Made by a program: the position numbers and the translations under genes. From assembly GCA_947169815.1 (NCBI GenBank), contig CAMVRG010000002.1, positions 1 to 40,268 of the forward strand: a DNA stretch of 40,268 nucleotides. Reading direction: 5' to 3'. Source of the stretch: an uncultured Clostridia bacterium (lineage in GTDB: Bacteria > Bacillota > Clostridia > Oscillospirales > Acutalibacteraceae). This document shows, in pieces, positions 8,678-14,509 of this stretch (position 1 is the first letter of the stretch; every line of letters begins with the position of its first letter). Under the pieces are notes generated by a model, which worked only from the letters and a program-made list of their open reading frames with translations, was not told the origin of the DNA and did no database searches.

Positions 8678-8706
8678 ATAATATAGGAAATCATTTTTAA
8701 TTTCAA
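8678..8706 (-). promoter_or_regulatory. Sigma-A type promoter of the purine salvage operon
   Basis: On the minus strand TTGAAA (8701-8706), a 17-bp spacer and TATTAT (8678-8683) precede xpt. The predicted transcript starts about 8671, giving a leader of only about 35 nt. That is too short for the roughly 70-nt purine riboswitch aptamer usually found before xpt in Bacilli. Confidence 0.65.
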
Positions 8707-8754
8707 CAATATTTTCAAATTGATACCGTTTTTTAATTTTTTTCAGTTTTACAC

Positions 8755-8780
8755 ATAAAAACCGACGAAAATATCGTCGG
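8755..8780 (-). terminator. Intrinsic terminator of the secreted hydrolase gene
   Basis: Stem CCGACGA/TCGTCGG with loop AAAAT or its complement, followed on the minus strand by TTTTTA. It lies 24 bp past the stop of the hydrolase gene and insulates the xpt promoter. Confidence 0.75.
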
Positions 8781-8803
8781 CTAGTTGTTTATTTTGCTGA
8801 TAT

Positions 8804-9973
8804 TTATTTTACCTTGACGGTCTTTACCGCGCTGTATGTCGAATAATGTGTCTTCTTTCCGACCTTCGTATACGCCCTTACTCTTACATAGTATTTACCC
8901 TTTTTGAGCTTTTTAACCGTCTTTTTAACGCTCTTTGCGCCTTTTACGGTTACGGTCTTTTTATTCCTGAAGCTCTTGCTCTTCGAGTATTCGAGCTTGT
9001 AGCCGTTTGCGGTATTTACCTTAGCCCATTTAGCGTAAAGCGCAGCCTTCTTTCCCTTGGCGGTTTTAAGCTTTATGCTCTTTTTCGTGAGCTTGTAATT
9101 AAAGTCCTGCCATTCGGGGTTTGCCTTAAGCTCGGGTGCCGCGCCCGTAAATGCCTTCGCCGCAAACTCGTCGCCGTAAAAGCGGTAATCAAACCACGCA
9201 AGCATATACGGATGCATCGTCTCAAAGCTTCCTGCATGCTCAACGTCCTTCATTCTCGCCATATATACGTCGCTCTGAATGTTCCTGAAATTCGGCTTAA
9301 GGCTTGTGTCGATAGGGCAGATAAACTTGCTGTCCGTCATGCCCGTTCCCGCTACCAGACAGGTCGGAACCTTAACCTTCGTTGTATCGTAGGGACAGTT
9401 CTGCATTTCCTCTATCGCGTTTGTCGGAATTGACGCGGCGTAAATCGCCTTGTAGTACCTTGCGTTAGCGTACTTTTCGGGGTCTGAAAGATTTACCGTG
9501 CAGGCGGCACCCTGGGAGTGTCCCGCAAGACCGACTCTGCTTAAATCAACCTTGCCGTAAAGCCTGCTCTTTGAGTCCTTGCTGAGGGCTATGAGCTTAG
9601 TCATACCCGCGTCCATGCTCGCGCCCGTTCCGCAGTCCTTATCGGTATTCGTAAGGGCGATATAGCCGTAAGACGCCGCCTTTGAAAGAAATCCCGCGGT
9701 GTTGTTCTGCATGGTATAATTGGAGCCCGTTCCGTTACAGTAAAGAATAACGGGGCGCTTGCTCATTTTTTTAATATCCTTCGGATACCATACTTTATAA
9801 GTAAAATCGTTTTCATTAAGCGTAAACTCAAAGCTGCTGACCTTGTATTTTCCGTTTGCCGAATAATGCGCGAACACCTCTTTTTTGTTCGCCGCATACG
9901 CAAATGAGGCAACGCTCATCGCGCAGACAAGCATTACAAACGCAAGAAATAATGAAGCAATTCTCTTTTTCAT
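8804..9973 (-). CDS. Secreted alpha/beta hydrolase with C-terminal FN3-like domain
   Basis: A 389-residue exported protein. Signal peptide MKKRIASLFLAFVMLVCAMSVASFAYA is followed by an alpha/beta hydrolase domain (about 30-290) resembling chlorophyllase or PAF-acetylhydrolase-type lipases/esterases. RPVILYCNGTGSN is the oxyanion-hole strand and GLAGHSQGAA is the nucleophile elbow with Ser about 153. DVEHAGSFETMHP near 245-255 probably gives the catalytic His. The C-terminal 85 residues are very Lys/Tyr/Val rich and end in YYVRVRAYTKVGKKTHYSTYSAVKTVKV, a fibronectin-III-like beta domain common at the Clostridia surface. The substrate is unknown. The ATG is preceded by GGGAGG and the gene is monocistronic between its own promoter and terminator. 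Confidence 0.82.
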   Translation of the reverse strand: MKKRIASLFLAFVMLVCAMSVASFAYAANKKEVFAHYSANGKYKVSSFEFTLNENDFTYKVWYPKDIKKMSKRPVILYCNGTGSNYTMQNNTAGFLSKAASYGYIALTNTDKDCGTGASMDAGMTKLIALSKDSKSRLYGKVDLSRVGLAGHSQGAACTVNLSDPEKYANARYYKAIYAASIPTNAIEEMQNCPYDTTKVKVPTCLVAGTGMTDSKFICPIDTSLKPNFRNIQSDVYMARMKDVEHAGSFETMHPYMLAWFDYRFYGDEFAAKAFTGAAPELKANPEWQDFNYKLTKKSIKLKTAKGKKAALYAKWAKVNTANGYKLEYSKSKSFRNKKTVTVKGAKSVKKTVKKLKKGKYYVRVRAYTKVGKKTHYSTYSAVKTVKVK

Positions 9974-9999
9974 TTTATTACCTCCCTTTCCTTATTTTT

Positions 10000-10028
10000 A
10001 TTCTACACTTTTATATATCCGAAATCAA
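10000..10028 (-). promoter_or_regulatory. Promoter of the secreted hydrolase gene
   Basis: Minus-strand TTGATT (10023-10028), 17-bp spacer, TAGAAT (10000-10005), followed by GGGAGG before the ATG. Confidence 0.5.
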
Positions 10029-10049
10029 CAGAATTGAGGAAAGACTACC

Positions 10050-10154
10050 AACCGCACGCCGACTGTCGTTTTTCTCGCTGCGTCGGCAACATCATTTGCC
10101 CCATGGGCAAACATCATTCACAAAAGGTCGGCAGTGCCGACCTTTTGTGCGGTT
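10050..10154. repeat. Multi-arm palindromic module
   Basis: Nested inverted repeats with no believable protein. An outer pair AACCGCAC (10050-10057) / GTGCGGTT (10147-10154) encloses GCCGAC/GTCGGC (10058-10063/10082-10087), TTTGCC/GGCAAA around 10095-10110, and a 15-bp perfect hairpin CACAAAAGGTCGGCA / TGCCGACCTTTTGTG (10119-10149). The layout looks like a folded RNA or a cruciform-type intergenic repeat. It lies downstream of the tRNA on its strand. Confidence 0.6.
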
Positions 10155-10164
10155 CAATCTTATG

Positions 10165-10209
10165 GCCAATATTAAAAGCCGTTCTTTAGGAACGGCTTTT
10201 AATATTGGC
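10165..10209. repeat. 20-bp perfect inverted repeat
   Basis: GCCAATATTAAAAGCCGTTC and its exact reverse complement flank a 5-nt loop TTTAG. On the minus strand it directly follows the tRNA 3'-end duplicate, overlapping its CCA, much as the real tRNA is followed by its own terminator. It has no terminal T-run on the minus strand beyond the stem, so its terminator role is uncertain. Confidence 0.75.
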
Positions 10210-10225
10210 ACCCACAGAGGGAATC
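10206..10225 (-). repeat. Duplicate of the tRNA-Arg 3' end (att-like)
   Basis: Twenty bases, TGGCACCCACAGAGGGAATC, are identical to 10364-10383, the CCA, acceptor and T-arm end of the intact tRNA-Arg. The match stops abruptly after the T-arm. A tRNA 3'-end repeat is the classic footprint of tyrosine-recombinase integration, or of a decayed tandem tRNA copy. No integrase lies nearby. Confidence 0.75.
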
Positions 10226-10326
10226 TCCTCTTAACAACGAAACAGTCCACTGGACTGTTTCTCCCGATTCTCGCTCCCTTCGGTCGTGACAATCGGTGTT
10301 GCGTTTCTCATCCCTCGCGGCTACTG
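10226..10326. other. Noncoding spacer between tRNA duplicate and terminator
   Basis: About 100 bp without a supported gene. It contains the palindrome AAACAGTCCA-C-TGGACTGTTT at about 10240-10260 and a short CTCCCTTCGG-type stretch. ORFs called across it are translations of tRNA and hairpin sequence. Confidence 0.5.
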
Positions 10327-10363
10327 AAAAACCCGAAGCGCCCCGTTGGGCGCTTCGGGTTTT
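10327..10363 (-). terminator. tRNA-Arg intrinsic terminator
   Basis: A 17-bp perfect stem (AAAAACCCGAAGCGCCC and its complement, loop CGTT) begins directly after the tRNA CCA and ends in TTTTT on the minus strand. Confidence 0.9.
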
Positions 10364-10438
10364 TGGCACCCACAGAGGGAATCGAACCTTCATCTAATCC
10401 TTAGGAGGGACTTATTCTATCCGTTGAACTATGTGGGC
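10364..10438 (-). tRNA. tRNA-Arg (CCT anticodon)
   Basis: Read on the minus strand, acceptor GCCCACA pairs with TGTGGGT (one G-T pair). The D-arm region is TAGTTCAACGGATAGAATA. Anticodon stem AGTCC/GGATT encloses loop CTCCTAA, giving anticodon CCT, which decodes AGG. T-arm is GAAGG-TTCGATT-CCCTC-like, discriminator G, and the 3' CCA is encoded. Length is 75 nt. It has its own strong promoter and terminator. Confidence 0.93.
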
Positions 10439-10465
10439 GTATATATTTTTGTTTTTCCGTCAATA

Positions 10466-10494
10466 ATTATATATGCTCTTTTTCGTTTTGTCAA
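10466..10494 (-). promoter_or_regulatory. Consensus promoter of tRNA-Arg
   Basis: Minus-strand TTGACA (10489-10494), exactly 17 bp, then TATAAT (10466-10471), about 28 bp before the tRNA 5' end. Both hexamers are perfect. Confidence 0.88.
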
Positions 10495-10847
10495 TCAAAA
10501 ACACGCCCGTAACAGTAATAGTTATAATATATATCTTATTATATATAATAGAGCCCGTTCGGGAGCGCCCCAGTTATTTCGCAAAACTTTTTTCTACATC
10601 TTGAGGGCCAATAAGGGAAGTCAACACCGCAGCTCAATATCTTGCGCTTTTTCGTGAAATCTATAATTTATGAGGGGCAGTTTTCAACATCCGATTTGGC
10701 GATTTCTTCCATTTTAAACAAAAATCTTTTTTCGTGCTTTAATTCGCTAAACCACAAAACCACAACATTTTGTGGCTCCCCGTGTTCCCTGCCCTATTAA
10801 AAAAGTTACATTTGTTAAATTTGCACAGTTTTTTTGTAATCTTCGGA
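10495..10847. other. Unassigned intergenic tract
   Basis: About 350 bp with no supported gene. It contains an AT-only run near 10525-10550, CCCG-TT-CGGG, paired blocks AGCGC/GCGCT about 80 bp apart, GGGGCAG (near 10675) facing CTGCCCT (near 10788), and CCACAAAA/TTTTGTGG. In one plus frame it reads as peptide pieces interrupted by several stops. It could be a degraded gene or dispersed repeat, or hold a structured RNA. I could not match it to 6S, SRP, RNase P, tmRNA or a known riboswitch. Confidence 0.35.
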
Positions 10848-10875
10848 TTGACAAGTTGTTTGCTTGTGCTATAAT
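10848..10875 (+). promoter_or_regulatory. Promoter of the YabE-like gene
   Basis: TTGACA (10848-10853), 16-bp spacer, TATAAT (10870-10875). The roughly 70-nt leader contains a weak AT-rich stem (AAGATAA...TTATCT) just before the AAGGAG ribosome site. Confidence 0.8.
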
Positions 10876-10953
10876 GCCAACTGCTTTGCAAAAAGCCCGA
10901 ACGTATATAAAAAGATAAGAACATTATCTATATAAATACTAAGGAGAATTAAG

Positions 10954-12189
10954 ATGACTAACGAATCAAGAACTGCAAGTAAGCGCATTTCCAAGGCAGT
11001 GCTTGCGGTCGTAATTGCAATCGCGGTTATCGTCACGGTGTTCACGTCTACCGCCTTCGCTGACAGCTCAACGAAGTATAACGTGACCATTATTGACGCG
11101 GGCGAGGAAATTGCAGTTACAACAACTGAGACGGAACCTATCGAAATCCTCAAATCGGCCGGTATTACAGTAGACTCCGGCGACAAGCTCAACCTCACCG
11201 AATTTGTCGGCGGCGAGGGCGGAAAAATCACAATCAGCAGAAAGAACACAATCAACGTTGATTATGACGACAATATCCAGACTTACAGCGTTTACAGCAC
11301 AACCGTTGGAGACGCTTTAGATGAGATAGGCGCAAAACTCGGCAAAAAGGATAAGGTTAATTATTCATTAACAGACAGCATTAAGGACGGTATGGTTCTT
11401 CAGATTAAGACCGCGTTTACCGTATCCGTTAAGGCTGACGGAAAGAAAACAAAGCTTGCTCTCGCTGAGGGAACGGTCAAAGACGCTCTCACAACGGCGA
11501 ACATCAAGCTCGGAAAACACGATTACACCGAGCCTTCGCTCAATACCGAGCTTGAGGCAGGTATGAAGGTTAAGGTATACCGCGTAACTTATAAGAAGGC
11601 TACCAAGACCGCCGCCGTTCCCTTTGAAACAAAGAAGGTAAACGACAACACGCTCTATAAGGGTACCGAGCAGGTAGCCGTTCAGGGTGCTGAGGGCGAG
11701 AAGGTTATAACCTATAACGTAAGATACGTAAACGGAAAAGAAGAAAGCCGCGAAAAGGAAAGCGTAGAGGTTACAAAGCAGCCCGTAACAAAGGTTGTTA
11801 AGGTCGGAACAAAGAAAAAGGCTCCGGGCGCCGACGCTACTCCTAACGGAGTCAAGTCCAAAAACGGCTATAAATTAGGCGACGTAATTCAGGGAAGATA
11901 TACTCACTACTGCGCGTGCGCAAGATGTAACGGAAACGGCAGAGGAGTTACCTCAAGCGGAAGACGTATTTCAAACGGAATGCAAAATCCTTACTATATC
12001 GCCTGCAACTGGCTTCCTATGGGAAGCGTAATTAACGTTGACGGAACAAACTACACGGTAGTTGACCGCGGCGGAAGCGGCCTCTCGAGAAAGGGCAGAA
12101 TTGATATCTTCACTCCCGAAGGTCACTCAGCCTGCTACCGTCTCGGAACAGGCTCATGTACAATTAAAATAGTCCGTCTCGGATGGTAA
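10954..12189 (+). CDS. YabE-like cell-wall protein (DUF348, G5, 3D domains)
   Basis: A 411-residue exported protein acting on or binding peptidoglycan. Residues 1-37 hold an N-terminal signal/anchor (ISKAVLAVVIAIAVIVTVFTSTAFA). Two or three DUF348 ubiquitin-like repeats follow (NVTIIDAGEEIAVTTTETEPIEILKSAGI; NVDYDDNIQTYSVYSTTVGDALDEIG; FTVSVKADGKKTKLALAEGTVKDALTTANI). Next comes a G5 domain (AAVPFETKKVNDNTLYKGTEQVAVQG...EVTKQPVTKVVKVGTK) and a C-terminal 3D domain with Cys-rich entry YTHYCACARCNGNG and acidic residues in VVDRGGSGLSRKGRIDIFTPEG. The 3D domain shares the double-psi barrel of lytic transglycosylases such as MltA. The architecture matches Firmicute YabE/Rpf-analogue proteins. ATG has AAGGAG 8 nt upstream, and promoter and terminator are visible. 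Confidence 0.88.
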   Translation: MTNESRTASKRISKAVLAVVIAIAVIVTVFTSTAFADSSTKYNVTIIDAGEEIAVTTTETEPIEILKSAGITVDSGDKLNLTEFVGGEGGKITISRKNTINVDYDDNIQTYSVYSTTVGDALDEIGAKLGKKDKVNYSLTDSIKDGMVLQIKTAFTVSVKADGKKTKLALAEGTVKDALTTANIKLGKHDYTEPSLNTELEAGMKVKVYRVTYKKATKTAAVPFETKKVNDNTLYKGTEQVAVQGAEGEKVITYNVRYVNGKEESREKESVEVTKQPVTKVVKVGTKKKAPGADATPNGVKSKNGYKLGDVIQGRYTHYCACARCNGNGRGVTSSGRRISNGMQNPYYIACNWLPMGSVINVDGTNYTVVDRGGSGLSRKGRIDIFTPEGHSACYRLGTGSCTIKIVRLGW

Positions 12190-12200
12190 AAGAAAAACAA

Positions 12201-12229
12201 AAAGGACAACGCGCGTTGTCCTTTTTTTA
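12201..12229. terminator. Bidirectional terminator between yabE-like and sleB-like genes
   Basis: AAAGGACAAC-GCGC-GTTGTCCTTT followed by TTTTT on the plus strand. On the minus strand the complement runs into GTTTTT, serving the convergent hydrolase gene, whose stop codon overlaps the T-run. Confidence 0.9.
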
Positions 12230-12928
12230 TATGCAGAAATAATGATTGCCTATTACCTTTACTACCCGTCTTGTGCGCATCCATGCGTTTGAGGTTTTCG
12301 CGGGATTATAGTAATAGATTGCTCCTCCGCTCGGGTCCCAGCCGTTAATCGCGTCCCGCGCGGCTCTTTTTGCGCTCTCCGCTACGGGCTGATACCAGTT
12401 TGAATCGTTTACGCACGAAAACGCGCCCTTCTGATATATAACCCCGCTGAGCGTATCGGGAAAGGAGGGGTGCGCAACCCTGTTGAGTATTACGGCGCCT
12501 ACGGCAACCTGTCCTTCGTAGCTTTCGCCCCTCGCCTCGGCTGAAATTACCTTTGCAAGAAGATTAATATCGCTGCTTGAATACGAGCCGCCGCCCGAAC
12601 CGCCGCCCGAGCCGAGCCCGAGATAAAGAAGCGTCTGGGGTCCCGCTATACCGTCGGCGGTAATTCCGCAGCTTTTCTGAAACGCCGTAACGGCGTTTTT
12701 TGTCTGCGTTCCGTAAATTCCGTCTACCGCTCCCTTATAAAAGCCGAGCGATTTGAGCTTTTTCTGAACGCTCGTAACCTCGCTTCCCGTCGAGCCGTAG
12801 CGCGAAAGCGCGTATTCGCTCCTGCCCTCAAAAAGCGCGTCGTACGCCGTATAGCCGAGCGCTCCCGCTCCCGCGATTATCGCCGCCGTCATTATTACAA
12901 TTATTATTCTTTCAACCGTATTATTCAT
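12227..12928 (-). CDS. SleB/CwlJ-type cell wall hydrolase with peptidoglycan-binding domain
   Basis: A 233-residue exported wall hydrolase. An N-terminal membrane segment (RIIIVIMTAAIIAGAGALGYTAY) precedes a PG_binding_1 domain (GSTGSEVTSVQKKLKSLGFYKGAVDGIYGTQTKNAVTAFQK, about 45-95). After a Gly/Ser linker comes a Hydrolase_2 domain starting at INLLAKVISAEARGESYEGQVAVGAVILNRV, with the predicted catalytic Glu in SAEARGE. The layout is that of the germination enzyme SleB, but vegetative wall enzymes share it, and no ypeB or spore gene is adjacent. I chose ATG at 12928 with CGGTGA just upstream rather than the GTG at 12937. It faces the YabE-like gene. Confidence 0.88.
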   Translation of the reverse strand: MNNTVERIIIVIMTAAIIAGAGALGYTAYDALFEGRSEYALSRYGSTGSEVTSVQKKLKSLGFYKGAVDGIYGTQTKNAVTAFQKSCGITADGIAGPQTLLYLGLGSGGGSGGGSYSSSDINLLAKVISAEARGESYEGQVAVGAVILNRVAHPSFPDTLSGVIYQKGAFSCVNDSNWYQPVAESAKRAARDAINGWDPSGGAIYYYNPAKTSNAWMRTRRVVKVIGNHYFCI

Positions 12929-12958
12929 ATTAATCACCGAAAATATTTTATCCTGTTT

Positions 12959-13225
12959 TTATGCTATTATTCCCATTATTACCGTAAGCGCGGCTCCCGC
13001 TCCGACCCCGAGAAGAATACACCCCGCGGTCATAAGTCTGTCCTTTACGCTTTTTCTCGTTTTCGGCGGCTTTACCGCCTGAGAGGAAAGCTTCTGCGCC
13101 TCGCGCTGAAGGGTTCCCTCATCGGTTTTCGCCCCCTCGGGGCGTACAAAAAACACTATTTTTTCAAAATACGGCGACTCCGTATTTGTAATCTCAAGAA
13201 TCTGTTTATTAACTCCTTTAAGCAT
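12959..13225 (-). CDS. Small membrane protein of unknown function
   Basis: An 88-residue protein of a type seen in Clostridia; no function is assigned. The N-terminal soluble part MLKGVNKQILEITNTESPYFEKIVFFVRP is the conserved-looking block. A basic stretch and one C-terminal hydrophobic helix (AGCILLGVGAGAALTVIMGIIA) follow, so it is probably a tail-anchored inner-membrane protein. ATG at 13225 has GGGAGTGAG 5 nt upstream; the ORF-track start ten codons earlier has no ribosome site. It precedes the SleB-like gene by 30 bp on the same strand and is probably co-transcribed, suggesting an envelope role (inference). Confidence 0.72.
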   Translation of the reverse strand: MLKGVNKQILEITNTESPYFEKIVFFVRPEGAKTDEGTLQREAQKLSSQAVKPPKTRKSVKDRLMTAGCILLGVGAGAALTVIMGIIA

Positions 13226-13635
13226 ACGCTCACTCCCGAATTGTTTTTTATACAAATAGTGTTATAAAAGCCCTCGGGTTTTATACAAATTAATCCGATA
13301 AAAATTTGTATAATTTTTTCAAAAATTTTTACTTGACAAACCGCTTTAATAACGCTTTGTAATAGCGTGATTTTAAAAAAGCTCGTGGAAAAGTCGGTGG
13401 AAAATGTGAAAAACTTTTCTCAAAACCCTTAAAAATACGCGTTTTTGCCCCGTTGAAAACCTTCTTTTACAGCTTGTACAATTTACTTTTCAACATTTTA
13501 CACATAGTTTTCAACATTACAAAAATTGTTATAATTTTTGTGAATTTTGCCGATTTTGACTTTCCCTCTTGACAAAAAGATGCTATAATTCAATTATTAC
13601 TGGATGTGATAAATTATTCGTTTTCGGAGAAGACT
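13226..13635. other. Intergenic region with TTTTCCAC/GTTTTCAAC motifs
   Basis: A 410-bp AT-rich gap between divergent genes. It holds two inverted TTTTCCAC motifs (read as GTGGAAAA at 13385-13392 and 13398-13404), repeated TTTTCAACATT at about 13487 and 13508, and GTTGAAAAC at 13452-13460. TTGACA at 13570-13575 with AATTAT 17 bp later is a candidate promoter for the glycosylase gene. TTGTAT/TATAAC around 13260-13290 on the minus strand is a weak candidate for the membrane-protein gene. No gene or RNA was recognised. Confidence 0.4.
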
Positions 13636-14454
13636 ATGAAAATATGTGTCGAAAAAAATAACATAAGAGTGAGCGGAGTCGAATGTCTTGACCTCGACCT
13701 GACGCTCGACTGCGGTCAGGCATTCCGCTGGGAAAAGCAGGAGGACGGCTCTTACAGCGGGGTTGCGGGCGGTTATTTTCTCAATATAAAAAAAGAAAAC
13801 GGCGACCTTATATTTAAAAACACCGATAAAGCCGCCTTTGATTCGTTCTGGAGGAATTATTTCGACCTCGACAGAGATTATGTGAAAATCTGTGAAACGC
13901 TTAAAGAGGACAGCCTACTTTCCTCAACAATCGACGCGTATTACGGAATTCGCATATTAAATCAGGAAAGCTGGGAAGCGCTCTGCTCATTTGTTATAAG
14001 CCAGCAGAATAATATTAAACGTATTAAACTTATAATAAACCGGCTTTGCGCCGCGTACGGGGTCGACCTCGGGGACGGCAATTACACCTTTCCGAGCGCC
14101 GAAAGACTTTCCGCGCTCAGCGTTTCGGATTTCGAGGCTCTCGGCTGCGGCTACCGCGCGAAATACCTTGAACGTCTTTCAAAGGACGTCGCCTGCGGCG
14201 CGGTAGATTTAAAAAAAATAAAAGCCCTTCCGCTTGAAGAGGCAAGAAAGGCTCTTCTTGAAATCTACGGGGTCGGAATTAAGGTTGCAAACTGCGCGCT
14301 TCTCTTCGGCTTCGGCTTTTACAGCGCCTTCCCCGTCGACGTGTGGATGAAACGCGTAATGGAATACTATCCCGACGGACTTCCCGAATGCTTTTCGGGT
14401 ATCGAGGGTATCGCCCAGCAGTATCTCTTCCACTGGGCAAGAAACAACTTGTAA
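13636..14454 (+). CDS. 8-oxoguanine DNA glycosylase/AP lyase (OGG1 type)
   Basis: A base-excision repair enzyme removing oxidised guanine. An N-terminal TBP-like domain (LDLDLTLDCGQAFRWEKQEDGSYSGVAGG) precedes the all-helical HhH-GPD domain (about 100-272) with SFVISQQNNIKRIKLIINRL and the hairpin LEIYGVGIKVANCALLFGF. Lys216 in GVGIKVA and Asp235 in FPVDVWM are spaced 19 residues apart, exactly as catalytic Lys249/Asp268 in human OGG1, so glycosylase and lyase activities should both be present. I chose ATG at 13636 (GGAGA 6 nt upstream) over the GTG at 13606. The promoter of the next gene overlaps its stop. Confidence 0.92.
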   Translation: MKICVEKNNIRVSGVECLDLDLTLDCGQAFRWEKQEDGSYSGVAGGYFLNIKKENGDLIFKNTDKAAFDSFWRNYFDLDRDYVKICETLKEDSLLSSTIDAYYGIRILNQESWEALCSFVISQQNNIKRIKLIINRLCAAYGVDLGDGNYTFPSAERLSALSVSDFEALGCGYRAKYLERLSKDVACGAVDLKKIKALPLEEARKALLEIYGVGIKVANCALLFGFGFYSAFPVDVWMKRVMEYYPDGLPECFSGIEGIAQQYLFHWARNNL

Positions 14455-14477
14455 TTTATGAACGTTTGTCTTATAAT
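14449..14477 (+). promoter_or_regulatory. Promoter of the DUF2974 gene
   Basis: TTGTAA (14449-14454, overlapping the previous stop), 17-bp spacer, TATAAT (14472-14477), then AGAGGGG before the ATG. Confidence 0.6.
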
Positions 14478-14509
14478 GTAATTAACAAATAATTATAAGA
14501 GGGGATAAT

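Noticed and set aside
8640-8800. Purine riboswitch before xpt
   Set aside because: Looked for the conserved P1-J-loop sequence of the purine aptamer; the predicted leader is too short and lacks it.
10206-10438. Active integrated element at tRNA-Arg
   Set aside because: Only about 140 bp separates the two 20-mers and there is no integrase or cargo; at most a scar.
9856-10657. ORFs 9856-10404, 10092-10292, 10199-10393 and 10346-10657 in the tRNA region
   Set aside because: They translate the tRNA, its terminator and palindromic repeats; none has a ribosome site or domain.
10540-10700. 6S, SRP, RNase P or tmRNA gene
   Set aside because: None of the conserved sequence blocks of these RNAs could be found on either strand; left as unassigned.
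10841-10953. c-di-AMP (ydaO) riboswitch before the YabE-like gene
   Set aside because: Some Firmicute wall hydrolase genes have one, but the roughly 70-nt leader is too short and lacks the conserved blocks.
13606-13635. GTG start for the DNA glycosylase
   Set aside because: No ribosome site; ATG 13636 has GGAGA upstream and fits the family N-terminus.
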